NCBI GenBank assembly: GCA_036897485.1
Contig: JAYMTF010000841.1
Coordinates: 1-29,394, forward strand
Length of the DNA: 29,394 bases
Origin: Pelargonium nanum
Taxonomy: Eukaryota > Streptophyta > Magnoliopsida > Geraniales > Geraniaceae
Direction of reading: 5' to 3'
Under the pieces are notes generated by a model that did not search any database, had not been told where the DNA came from, and worked only from the letters and a program-made list of their open reading frames with translations. The position numbers were made by a program, and so were the translations under genes. Every line of letters begins with the position of its first letter. The stretch's first letter is position 1. This document shows, in pieces, positions 1 to 22,900 of this stretch.

Positions 1-3000
1 TACATATATACATATATATATAATTTTGTTATTAAATAAAAATAAAATATATACAACTCTAATTTAACTAATATATTTATACTTTTATACCTTTAAAATA
101 GCTAAAATAATCTATCTTATCTTTATCATTAGCAATATTCAATATATATATATATACATGAATTAATTGTATTTTATTAGAATGACACATGACACAAAAT
201 TTGAGTTTGAATTTGCCACATGTCATTCAATTAAATAGTTAATTGAAAATTTAGAGGGACGCTTGTCACACTATGGGAATAAGACTCCTCTCTAATATAT
301 ATCAGTAAAATACTCACATATATTATAATTAGATTTTCAGTAAAATACTCACATAATATATATCAAAACTCAAATTTAAAATAAAATAGAAAATTGTTGA
401 AACTCAAGGCGATGACTTGTGTTGACTTGGTTGGTTTAGCTACAATGAAGCAAGTGGTTAATTGGTATGAAAATGAACCAAATGGTTAAAATATATTTAT
501 TTTAAATGTGCTTTTTTCACGTGAAAAATGCTAAATGTCTTAAATTTTGTATAATTTTTTTTTTGTACAAAATGATGTGGCAAATACTTATTTCGTGTTT
601 TTGTAGTTTAAAATTAATTTTATCGAATAACAACCCGACTTTTTTCACATCCATTGCCATCGATTGCCATCAATTTTCACATTCATTGCCATCAATTTTA
701 CCAACATTTTTCCCCTTGGAATTGCTTTAGTATATTCTTTGAACCTTTAGCAAGTTGGCCATGAAGATTGAAGAATATGGTTATGCTATACATTGTCTTA
801 TTCATTAGCTATATTATCCTATTAAAGGTTGACTTGGTTTGGAATTGGATGAGTCCTATGTCTTAGAGAAAATAATAGATGGTCTATTAGGCTTATCAAT
901 TACCTCTTTTTGTCTCTCCACCTTGTCATAATAGGCTATTTTGTGGGCCCATGTATTGGCCCACTAAAGGCCCAAAGAAGAGTCCATTATAACACATCAT
1001 GAGAAACTTGTTTGTAAAAAGATCCAATTTGGTTTTGAACATTCATGTTTGAATTCAATATTAACGGCAATAATTATTTTAAGTCCATATTTAAAAGTTT
1101 ATAAGCTATTTTAGTTTGAAGAAATGGTTCGAAGTCCAAATTAGGTATTCCACCTTTTTCTTTAATCTTGAGTGCACATTTGATAAAAAGTCTCATAATT
1201 TGAAGAGAACAAAACAACTTTTTTTTAGAAAAACTACTAAAAAACTTTAATACAAAGGTTAAAACAAAAAACTTGACGAGGTAGTACTTTAATACATGTT
1301 ATTATAAATTTTTATTGTACTTTTATAGTATGTGTAAATTATTCACGCTATTATTTGATATATGTGTTTGAAATGTTTTAAAAGGAAAACATAAAAAGTG
1401 ACTTGCATGAATCAAGTAGCGTAATCCTGATTATTACATTACCGGAAAATCCGTGCCGCCCAATCTTTTTCCTTGTTTTACGGGTACGTAACAACAAGTA
1501 ATCTTAGTAAATAGTTGCATGCGACCCTTTAAGTCGCGCTATCTAATATTTTCCTTACTTCATTACGTCTAACAAGCGTAACTTATGCAAATAGTTGCTT
1601 ACTTTTTATTGACGAATCTTTAAGACGTTAATCATTATTCATTTTTTCATTATATTAGATACAATGTTGCATGGCACATGACGTGCATAAAATTACTCAC
1701 ATTGAAAATTATAAAATCCGAATTCGACACGTGTTTTAATACACTTCTTATTTTCATTACCAATGAATGTATTTAGTCAACTAATTAGGCTATCAACACC
1801 TAATATCCATTAAGTTATAAAAAAAAATGTGTAGTTCGTGCGGATTTGTCTAATCTAATATAAGATCGGGCATGAATGCTAAGAACCAAACTATATGGAT
1901 TTTGTCCGACTTCATTCTCTAGTTGTCCATTGCATATGAATGGGCCAAATATCATTCTATTACATGATCAAACCCACCCGAAAATGGACCAAATTTCAAG
2001 TATTGGTCGTTTTAGATTTAAATAGCCCTTAATTGATCCAATCTTTGGCCCACTTCGTGCGGGAAATTAGTTCCGATCCAATCTAGGACCGATGCCCAAT
2101 CATAATCTGACCTAAAAGTTAGTCGAATTCATTTCACGCAGTTGAACATGCAGAAGTACATGTAAACTTTCAGGTCCAAATTGTCCGTCCCAAGTCTCCC
2201 CACCTAGACATGGATGGGCTAAATCCAAAGACCATGACAATGATGCTTTTCCTCTTACCAAAATGCAAAAACACCCACTCAACCCAAAATGGCACAATTG
2301 GTACAATCTCATTCCATGGGACAAAATGAACAAAAAACATGAGATTGAGGGACACAAACATGGACCCATCAAAAAGTGCCCAAAACTTGTGAGATGTTTC
2401 ATTGTTTGGCAAATGTATGTTCACTTCAGGTAGGTTCAGGAACCCTTTTGTTTGTGGTTAAAGTTCACATAATCCAAACCCTAACACACCCACCAAAATT
2501 TGATGCATTCCCAAATTTGTCCACTTTATTTTCCCCATGTGATTAATTCTATTTAGACAACAATTGACATAATTTAAGTTAACAATCTTAATCATAATTG
2601 ACCTTCACCAACCCATCCATCCCTTAGATCACAAACCCACATTTCTTTTTCTTCAATAAAATCGATGAGATAAAAGGTTACAAGAACGTTATTCATCAAC
2701 ACATTATTGAAAATGTCGAGAGATTTCATTGTTTACGCTAAAACTACATTATTGATAAATACGTAGTGTCACTCATCCCTCCCACACGAAAAAGAAATCA
2801 AAACTACGTCATTTTAAATGTATAACTTATACGCCCACTCACTTTCATTTTGTCATTTTAATATTTTTCTTTGACCATATTTGACTAGTACTAAACGCAG
2901 CCAAAAAATCTCACTAAACTGATTGAACTAATTATTTTTATTTTTAAATACAGGTAGACATAGACGTTAAAGATACCACCGAAAGTGAGCAACCGTTGAC

Positions 3001-3480
3001 ACAATTTGTTGATCTTTAAATTCAAACTCTATATATGTTAAGACTTTTATTTACCAATTGCACAAACCTTCGTTACTTAAATCTAAATATCGGAAAAAGA
3101 AAACTATTTAATTTCATTGTTTCGAGGACAACAATTTACTAGTTATATGAACCTACGTTACTTGGACGCATTTTATGAAAGAAATACAAATAAAAAATCC
3201 ATTTAATTCCATTGATTCGAGAACAACATTTCTCAAACTTTCCTTTTCCAAACATTTTTATTTTCATAATATTGTTGTTATCGTTATCTGAGATAGAGTC
3301 ACAACCAAGTTATCACTGATACATATTATTGTTATCAATGACTTATTCTTAGTGAAAACTCTTCGTATAATGAGTTAATTACGACACATGCCTATGAGAT
3401 ATAAAGAAAATATACATCACAAACTTTTTCTTTAATCTTATAAGACAACTAAACACTTATTTTAAAACAAAGTATGTATA
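1..3480. other. AT-rich intergenic region, no gene recognised
   Basis: No open reading frame here resembles a known protein. The sequence is AT-rich with TA microsatellites near 1-25 and 141-157. There is a short direct repeat (CAGTAAAATACTCACATA at 303 and 338, period 35) and short CATTGCCATCAAT-type repeats at 650-705. The stretch 555-645 is a diverged copy of a repeat also found in intron 20 of the AAA ATPase gene. Three GGCCCA hexamers cluster at about 951-975. Reading frames on the minus strand at 2112-2424 encode nothing I recognise. This is probably decayed transposon DNA plus distal promoter sequence. Confidence 0.6.
555..646. repeat. Dispersed repeat, copy 1 (second copy at about 12338-12432)
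   Basis: This stretch and 12338-12432 share, in the same order, AAAATGATGTGGCAA, a T-rich block with TTTTTGTRGTTTAAA, and AATACAACCCGAC-type sequence (AATAACAACCCGAC here). The blocks are separated by small indels. The shared order shows common descent, most likely from a transposon fragment. The family is not recognised. Confidence 0.5.
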
Positions 3481-3898
3481 TAACTTGTTAACCAAATTTG
3501 TGTACCCATCCATCGAACGGGCCCAAATCAGGGCTTACTTGTGACCATGGGCCACCGACATCATAAAATACACCAGATCAATTTTCACGTCGAACAAATC
3601 TAAATGAACCTGCTCGTTATATTCGTAAAATCCGTAACCCGCATACATTCCAAGTCGAGTTTGAGTTAGGAATCCAAAAAACAGAGTGTGTATATATATA
3701 TATATAACTTATTAACAAATTTTGTGAACCCATCAATCGACGAGCCCAAATCAGGGCCCACTCATGGTTATGGACCATCTGCATCATAAAATAGACCCGA
3801 TCAATTTTCCTATCGAACAAAATTAAACGACCCTGCATGTTTTCCTCGTAAAACCCGAAACCGGCACACATTTCAATTCGAGTTTGAATTAGGATTTC
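3481..3898. repeat. ~224-bp imperfect tandem duplication upstream of the AAA ATPase gene
   Basis: Copy A runs about 3481-3678 and copy B about 3705-3898. Both begin TAACTTRTTAAC and carry CCCAAATCAGGGC, then CATCATAAAATA, GATCAATTTTC, TCGAACAAA and finally TCGAGTTTGARTTAGGA. They are joined by a (TA)n tract at about 3690-3705. Divergence is substantial, so the duplication is not recent. Copy B ends about 100 bp before the probable TATA box of the downstream gene, so part of it may lie in the proximal promoter. Confidence 0.75.
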
Positions 3899-3999
3899 TC
3901 ATCCCGAACCACAAAAATCCGATCTAAAAACCAAATTGTCCGTTTTGGTCTTTGTCAAACCAAACACCTCCTTTCCAATACTCACCGCTTAGATTTCCA

Positions 4000-4009
4000 T
4001 ATAAAAAAA
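4000..4009 (+). promoter_or_regulatory. Probable TATA box of the AAA ATPase gene
   Basis: TATAAAAAAA lies 201 bp before the start codon at 4201, with a CCAAT pentamer about 25 bp upstream (near 3974). Transcription would start near 4030-4040, giving a 5' UTR of about 160-170 nt. This is inferred from motif and spacing only. Confidence 0.5.
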
Positions 4010-4090
4010 CAAGAACAAACCCAAAAAAATAAAAAGTTTTAAAAAATTAAAAAATTGATAACTGATACACAACACCCAATCATTTACACC

Positions 4091-4152
4091 ACCTCTTCTT
4101 CTTCTTCTTCTCCTCTCGCTCTCTCTCTCTCCTAAATTCTCTTTCTCTCTCT
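4091..4152 (+). promoter_or_regulatory. CT-rich (Y-patch-like) tract in the 5' UTR of the AAA ATPase gene
   Basis: An almost pure pyrimidine stretch (CTTCTTCTTCTTC followed by CTCTCTCTCT runs) precedes the start codon. Pyrimidine patches of this kind are typical around plant transcription starts and in 5' UTRs. The start codon sits in GCCACCACCATGG, a very strong initiation context. Confidence 0.5.
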
Positions 4153-4200
4153 AAAACAAGACCAGACCTTGTTGGATCAGAGAGACTCAGAGCCACCACC

Positions 4201-15689
<11,489 letters not shown>

Positions 15690-16848
15690 AGAGGAATGTG
15701 TATAGGAATTCGTCGTCGTCTCTTTCGTTCTTCAATTGCTGCTGAGGACCCTAATTTATGGAAATTCCATTTCAGGTCGTATCCTCATTGTATCATATAT
15801 AGGTTCTCTTTCTCTCAAATTTGTTTCTACTCTTTTGTTCTTTTAGGAGTCTTAAGAATATTGGTATGGTTTTTATATTAACCAAAGTTTTTCTTTTGTT
15901 ACTCTTTTACATACATATTGGATTAATTGAATAAGCATATTTTGCATTTTTTTTCTTGGTACTTTTGTTACAATTCATGACCAAATTGGTTGGTGTTTTG
16001 GTGGGTAGATTTAATTTCTATATTGTAATTTTTTTTTAATGCAATATATTATTTTCTTTGGAGGAATGCAAGTAGAATAAAGGCAAACATAACTAGTTAT
16101 TGTGGTTTTGTTTGGAGATTAATTTGTGTTCGTGTTTGAAATATCGATGTGTGTTGATGTATACCTTGTGTTTTGAAAGTAGTGTTATATTTCACTTGTA
16201 TTTTTGTTTGAATTGAGATTATTGCTTATTTTTCTTCTTTCAATTACATATGAATTATCAATAGTTTATAAAAGAAATTGTCGTCTCTTATGTTTGCTAC
16301 AACATATAAGCATGAGAATGATAAAGAAAGTATACAATAATTATACATGAATGAGAACTTCAATAACTTTTTTTTTTTTATCAGCAACGGAGAACTTCAA
16401 TAACTAAAGAAAAAAAATGTTTTGTTTTAGTCTTCCAATCATTTATGTTTCAAATTGGTATGCAAATTGGTTATCAAATTATATGTGTACTGATTCAATT
16501 GGGTTACTAATTATGTTATTTTGTTTTGAGTTTGTCTAATATAATAAATGTGATTTATTGACTTGACAAATTTTTGTTGATTTGACAACCACGTGATGCA
16601 TAAATTAGTTAAATTTTTAAATGATGGGTTAAATTGGATAAGATTGATACGGTGACCATGTTGTACGTCAATAAAATTGTCCAAAAAAATATCATGTAAC
16701 TAATACATCGGTACAAATTAAACAAAATTATAAGAAAATAGCATAGTTTGAGACTAAACTGAAACAATATAGATAATTTGAGAACAAAATCAAAATATGA
16801 AATAAATAGTTACTAATATAAAAACAAAATATAAACGCCTAGTCCTAA
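15690..16848. other. 3' UTR of the AAA ATPase gene and intergenic DNA before PMS1
   Basis: The first few hundred bases are T-rich 3' UTR. An AATAAA at 16076-16081 is a possible poly(A) signal, though 390 nt from the stop codon is long. The rest is AT-rich with no gene. A small retro-insertion scar lies at 16353-16405. Confidence 0.6.
16353..16405 (-). mobile_element. Micro retro-insertion: 21 bp with poly(T), flanked by a 16-bp target duplication
   Basis: GAGAACTTCAATAACT occurs exactly at 16353-16368 and 16390-16405. Between the copies are 11 T residues, then ATCAGCAACG. On the minus strand this is CGTTGCTGAT followed by A11, flanked by 16-bp direct repeats: the structure left by target-primed reverse transcription of a severely 5'-truncated LINE or SINE. 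Confidence 0.6.
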
Positions 16849-16862
16849 TTTTGGCGGGAAAA
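16849..16862 (+). promoter_or_regulatory. E2F-type site in the PMS1 promoter
   Basis: TTTTGGCGGGAAAA contains the plant E2F consensus TTTSSCGS in full (TTTGGCGG) with the palindromic AAAA flank. It lies 122 bp before the PMS1 start codon, just downstream of a TATAAA (16830-16835), so close to the likely transcription start. A second, weaker GC core (TTTCGGGCGAAAA, about 16877-16889) follows. Confidence 0.75.
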
Positions 16863-16921
16863 TCAGATTGTTTAATTTCGGGCGAAAACTGAAGTATCTC
16901 TCTCGACGTCCTCTACAACCC

Positions 16922-16937
16922 AAACCCTAACCCTAAA
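16922..16937 (+). promoter_or_regulatory. Telo-box in the PMS1 5' leader
   Basis: AAACCCTAACCCTAAA contains two telomere-like AAACCCTAA units about 50-60 bp before the start codon. Telo-boxes near transcription starts are known in plant genes active in dividing cells, which agrees with the E2F site nearby. Confidence 0.65.
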
Positions 16938-16983
16938 TTTCCCAGCTTCCTCTGCTATCGGACAAATCTAATTGGGGCTTTTG

Positions 16984-19900
16984 ATGGAAGAAGCGACTCC
17001 GGCTGACTCGGCGATCATCAAGCCTATAAACAAGGGCGTGGTCCACCGAATTTGCGCCGGACAGGTGATTTTGGACCTCTCATCGGCCGTCAAGGAGCTG
17101 GTCGAGAACAGCTTGGATGCTGGAGCGACCTGCATCGAGATTGCTCTGAAAGATTATGGTCAAGATTGGTTCCAGGTCGTTGATAATGGTTGTGGAATTT
17201 CGCCGAACAATTTCAAGGTGTGTGAGTTCTGTTGACAATGTGGCTTTCTGTTCGTTGATTCGTTTAATTTTCAAGTAGCTAGAAATGTATTGGTTCGTTG
17301 TTTTTTGCTCAACTTCAAGACGTGTTAGTTGTATCATCATGTCATTTGGCTCACTTAAATTCTGTTTACAATGTAGCTTTTTGTTCATTGATTTCTTTTG
17401 AATCACTGTATTTAGTTTAGAATTTAACTGTTCGTAATTAATTTGTGCTTAATTACTGATCACTTTAATCACTTTAATCAGTTTTTTTGTGTTTTTTATC
17501 TGCAACACTTCAATAGGATAGATTAAACATTAGCTTAAAATTTCATGGTGTGTGTTAGTTGGACTGTCATGATTTTGCCTCGGATTCATTCTGTTAACAG
17601 TGTGACTTTTTGTTCATTGGTTTCTTCCGATTTATTGTAATTAGCTGAAAATTATCAGTTCCTAGTTATTATTTTTGGTTAATTACTGGTCACTTGGTTC
17701 AGTTTTGTGTTTTTTGAATGCAATACTTCAATTGGATAGATTGGGGTTTGGGCTTACCTTTTTTTCCCAGTAAATTAGTACCGAGTGGATGTGAACAGAA
17801 TAGCTTATACTCATTGTGCTCTAATTGTTGCGATTTTTTGCAATTAAGCATAATACGATTTGGCTTTTTGTTCCTTAGATTTTCAATGTAATTAGTTAAG
17901 AATTTACCAATTTAAAATTACCTTCATCAGTTTTTGTATATGCATCATTTTGATTGGATATCTTGAGCATAAGGGTTTGGGCTTACCTTTTTTTTCTTCT
18001 GAGAAATTAGTAGGTTCTAAATGTTGATACTGACTGTGTTGCTTTAATTGGTGTAGGTTCTTGCTCTCAAGCATCATACATCCAAATTAGCTGATTTTCC
18101 TGATCTTCAGTCTTTGACCACTTTTGGGTTCAGGGGAGAAGCACTGAGCTCCCTTTGTGCTTTAGGGAATTTGACTGTTGAGACAAGAACAAAAAACGAG
18201 ATGGTTGCGACACACTTGACATTTGACCATTCGGGTTTGCTGACAGAGGAAAGGAAAACTGCACGCCAAGTTGGTACTACTGTCATGGTTAAGAAGTTGT
18301 TTTCCAATTTGCCAGTTCGAAGCAAAGAGTTTGCACGAAACATCCGCAAAGAATATGGAAAGCTCGTATCTTTATTGAATGTAAGAGTCACACTGTCACA
18401 GTTTTCTGTCTCATATCTTCTGCTAACTTTATTTGTATAATTCTCCATATGCATCATCATTATGATCAGAATTTTAGTGTTTACTGGTTTCATGCGTTAT
18501 GATATATAGTATCATCATTATGTTGCTTTAATGGTTTGGGATACGTTCCGTGCCAATATTCTAAAATTATACGCCTCCTGGTTGCATGATGCTTGTATCT
18601 TTCCTGAAATATAACCAATAACCAGGTTCCTGTCATCTAAACGGGCCTGGAACATACCATTGGCAAGTGATTCAGTAACCAGGCCTTCCTAGTTCGACTT
18701 TTCTTGTGTCATTTCAGGTGTTCCTTATCTTAATAAAAAATAAATGTAGGACGAGTTTTATTAGACTACCTGTCCCTTTTTATATATTTTAGAGTGTAGA
18801 TCAGAAATAATAATAGTAGTGATGTGCTCCAGGTCCAATTGGGGTTTCATAAAGATCACCATATATAACACAACTTTTGTCCACCCATTTTTTTCATTCA
18901 AGCCTTTTGGTCTGTCATTATACTGCTAGAAAGGGTCATGAGTTATCTCTTTCATTTTTAGCTTTGCTTTTTAGATGACAGGAACCTGTGCATGTATCTG
19001 TATCATCTTGACAGTCGTGTTTAATTTTTCAGGCATATGCCCTTATCGCCAAAGGGGTTCGGTTAGTCTGCACCAACATAACTGGGAAGAATGTAAAGTC
19101 GGTCGTCCTTAAAACTCAAGGAAGTGGTTCCCTTAAGGATAACATCATAACTGTATTTGGCATGAGCACCTTCAACTGCTTAGAACCTATGTCTGTATCT
19201 ATATCAGACGGTTGCAAAGTTGATGGTTTTATTTCCAAATCTGGTATGGGTAGTGGTCGCAATTTGGGAGATAGACAATTCTATTTCGTAAATGGTCGAC
19301 CAGTGGATATGCCCAAAGTCGGAAAGCTTGTGAATGAGATGTATAAAGGTGCAAATTCCAAACAGTATCCTATTGCAATCATGAACTTCACTATTCCAAC
19401 TAGAGCTTGCGATGTCAATGTAACACCTGATAAAAGGAAAGTATTCTTTTCTGATGAAACCTCCATATTGCATGGCTTGAGAGAAGGATTACAGAAGATA
19501 TATTCTTCTAGTAACATCAGTTATTCTGTTAATAAAATTGAGGAGCCTACTCAGGGAGCAGAGAGGTCCGAATTATATTCACCTCTTGGAAAATCTTATA
19601 CGCCACTGAAGCAATTGTCTCCAATTTTGAGGGAACCTGATGAACTTAACAATGAGGAAAATATTGTTCAGAGAAGTACCCCAGTCAGGACAGTTGAAAG
19701 CAATTGTAAGAGTCTGCATGCTGTGGAAGAACCGATTAACCGTATTGATGAGTATTCAATGGGGAAGGACTTTAGTCTTCGATTCCACACCGATGAAAAG
19801 TCCAATAGTTGTTTTAAGGGTGACAATAGACAGTTGACTGCTCACAGTAGACTTACAGAGGATCAACACGCTCCATCTCCTTCCAGAGTGGTTGAGAAAG

Positions 19901-22900
19901 AAAGTGTTGGACGTAAAGACTCATTCAATCGTAATAGCTTTGTTCAATCATCACTCTCCAAATTTGTAAGTGTAAATAAGAGAAAGCATGAAAACATCAG
20001 CACAGTATTATCTGAAGTGCCTGTCTTAAGGAATCAAAATAATTCCATAGTTGAAGACCTTAAGATTGGTGATTCTGCAGAAGTAAAAAGGAATCAGATA
20101 TCTAAGTATTTTGGAGCAGACAAGATCCTCTCTGAAACGGGAAATCCACTAACTTCTGGAGGCAGTACTAATAATGAAGAACCGGAAAAGGTACGTGCAT
20201 TTTTTATAAGGCTGAAGTTTGTTATTATCACATTGCATTTTCATGTGTAGGAATCTTCTTCGTTATGTAGTTAAATCCAAGCCTAGAGAAACTTTGGAGC
20301 GTTTTCATGTAAACATTAAAACAGAAACGTCTTAGTTCACAGTGTATTAGTCTAATAGTGGAGTGGTTACGTGTTGGGCAACCTAAATTTTTCTTCATCT
20401 AAGTTCATTTTTTTCATCTTCAGAACTCGGAAAACGAAGAAAAAAGCATACCCCTTACTGGTGCAGCATTGACTACTTTGTCGTGCAAAGATGTTAAAGA
20501 CGTATCAGAAGATCTTCTCATTGATACTGCTCCGTCAGAGTCATCTAGTTCACGTTTAGATGTTCCAGTGCCTTCTTCTGGCCAAAATATCTGTTCCACC
20601 TTGCAATTTAGTTTTCAAGAGCTAAGGACAAGGAGGCAGATGAGGTTATCAAGATTGCAATCCCAATCCAGCAGTTATACGCATAGACGAATGGATATGA
20701 AAAGGTTTAGATAATGGTGACTTTCGTTCATGGTTGGATACTTTTGATTCTTTTTTATGACTGAATCTAATTGTCCTCTTAGGTGTTATACGGCTGCAAC
20801 ACTGGAACTTTCCCAATCAGAAAATGAAGACCGAAAAGCAAGGGCTCTAGCTGCTGCAACTACTGAGTTGGAAAGGCTTTTCAGAAAGGAAGATTTTGGT
20901 AGAATGAAGGTTGTTGTATGACTATTTGACTGCCTCATTGATTCTGCTTGAAATGTATAGCTTTGGTCATATTTGAAGTGGCACCTTCGGTCATGTACAA
21001 CTGTAGTATATTTATAATTACGAACACCGTCATCAGCATGCATAATTCTTTGATATATTTTAGTAATGTTATTATTTTATAACGAGAGGGCTTAAGCACC
21101 TGTATGTTGAAGTAACTTTTCGCGGGGAGTACTGGGTACAAAATCCATCCTGTGATAGTATATGCTTCACTGGTTCGTTGGTCTTAGTTTTTATGTACTT
21201 ATGGGACATTTGATTGGAAATGAATTACCAATAAGTTTTTGTGCTGTACAGGTCATTGGGCAATTCAATCTCGGATTTATCATTGGGAAGTTGGATCAAG
21301 ATTTATTTATCGTTGATCAGGTAATTTCTAGTGCATGCATCGAACAATCTTTCTTTTTCAATACCTATATTACCCTATCACTCTTCTCACTGAAGATTCT
21401 GCAAATACTTCATCATTCCATATTCTGTTTTGGATTTGGATGATTTTTTCATGGGAACTCCTGATAAAGTTCTCTCTATCTCCAGCATGCTGCCGATGAG
21501 AAATTCAATTTTGAGCGTCTGTCTCAGTCAACCATCTTGAATCAGCAGCCTTTGCTTCGGTGAGGAGTTTATGATTTAAACTTTTGTTGATTTATTGAAT
21601 CTTTTGAACTTACTAGCTTTAGCATCAATAACAACACATAAAGTTCATATGTTCCTATATGCTTTCTTTTTTATACTAAAATCCCATTCGCATAATAGAT
21701 ATTATCTGATTCCCTATGTTCCAAAATGACGTATTTAGGCCATTGAGGTTGGAGTTATCTCCTGAGGAAGAAGTGGTTGCTTCTATGCACATGGACATAA
21801 TCAGGTGCGGTCATTTTTATTCATTTGCTATTGTTATCCTTTTGTTTTTGAAAAACTTCACACGAAGAGTTTTGCTAATGGATTCATTTAGCCAATTCAA
21901 CATTATTCGGGAAATGGCATTGTTGTCGTTTCTGAAAACCTTCACAATTGCATTATATAAGTCGCTAAAAAGATTATAGACTCTGGGTTACAGCTATAGT
22001 TGCTTTAGAAGGTTCAGAGATACCGAAATTGTTTCTTGAAATATTTTATTATTTTCTACATGATGTTCCTTATGTTCTCCAAATATCAGGAAAAATGGTT
22101 TCGTGTTGGAAGAGGATTTGCACGCTCCTCCCGGAAAACATTTTAAACTTAAAGCCGTACCTTTCAGCAAAAATATAACCTTTGGAGTCGAAGGTATTGT
22201 GTGTTTTTGATTCTCCATGACTCTTTATTACAATTTTCTTTCCCGGTCAATATTTTCACTCTAATTCAAGGATCTTCACTCTCTTCGGGAGAAACTTTCT
22301 ACATGATCATTGTGGTTTAGACAATAAATTGTAGTGTCTCAACATTCATTCCCGAAAGAGAATTTCAATTCTTGCTAATGAAATGCCACTCGCTGGAAAA
22401 TGATTCGTATGCTCCTTTTCGTGCAGATGTGAAGGACCTAATATCTACTCTTTCCGATAACCAAGGAGATTGCTCATTAATTGGCTGTTACAAGATGGAC
22501 AGTACCGATTCTCTCTGCCCTCCTAGGGTTCGCGCTATGCTTGCATCGCGTGCGTGTAGATCATCTGTTATGATCGGAGATCCTCTAAACAGAAATGAAA
22601 TGCAAAAGGTAACACTATAACTTCCAACTTGTAGATAGTTACCCTCAGCGTTGACAATTTGGGACACGACACGCGACTTGACATGAGCACCACATTTTGT
22701 TGGAGAGTCCGACACATTATTGTGTCGTGTTTGTGTTGTACACGTGAATCACGTACGACACCTTTACACAATGAAGGGTAAAATAGTAATTTAATACATT
22801 TAAACCATAGTTTAGGCTAATCACTTAATCTCCCCTCATATCTGCATTTCCTCTCCAATTTTACTCTCATCTAGAGGTGCAATTCGGGTTTGGTCGGGTT

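Noticed and set aside
2112..2424. Two overlapping minus-strand reading frames of 84-96 codons
   Set aside because: The translations resemble no family I know, the frames overlap each other, and no promoter or splice context supports them. They look like chance frames in a slightly less AT-rich patch.
3617..3871. An 84-codon minus-strand frame across the tandem duplication
   Set aside because: It spans both repeat copies and a (TA)n tract, encoding a TYR/ILE run from the microsatellite, so it is not a gene.
15696..15881. A 61-codon frame after the AAA ATPase stop codon
   Set aside because: It lies in the expected 3' UTR, has no family resemblance, and begins 6 nt after a well-supported C-terminus ([12 protein letters not shown]).
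16972..16986. Start of PMS1 at TTG 16972
   Set aside because: Plant translation starts at ATG. The ATG at 16984 is in frame, lies after a stop at 16969, and gives the expected N-terminal length.
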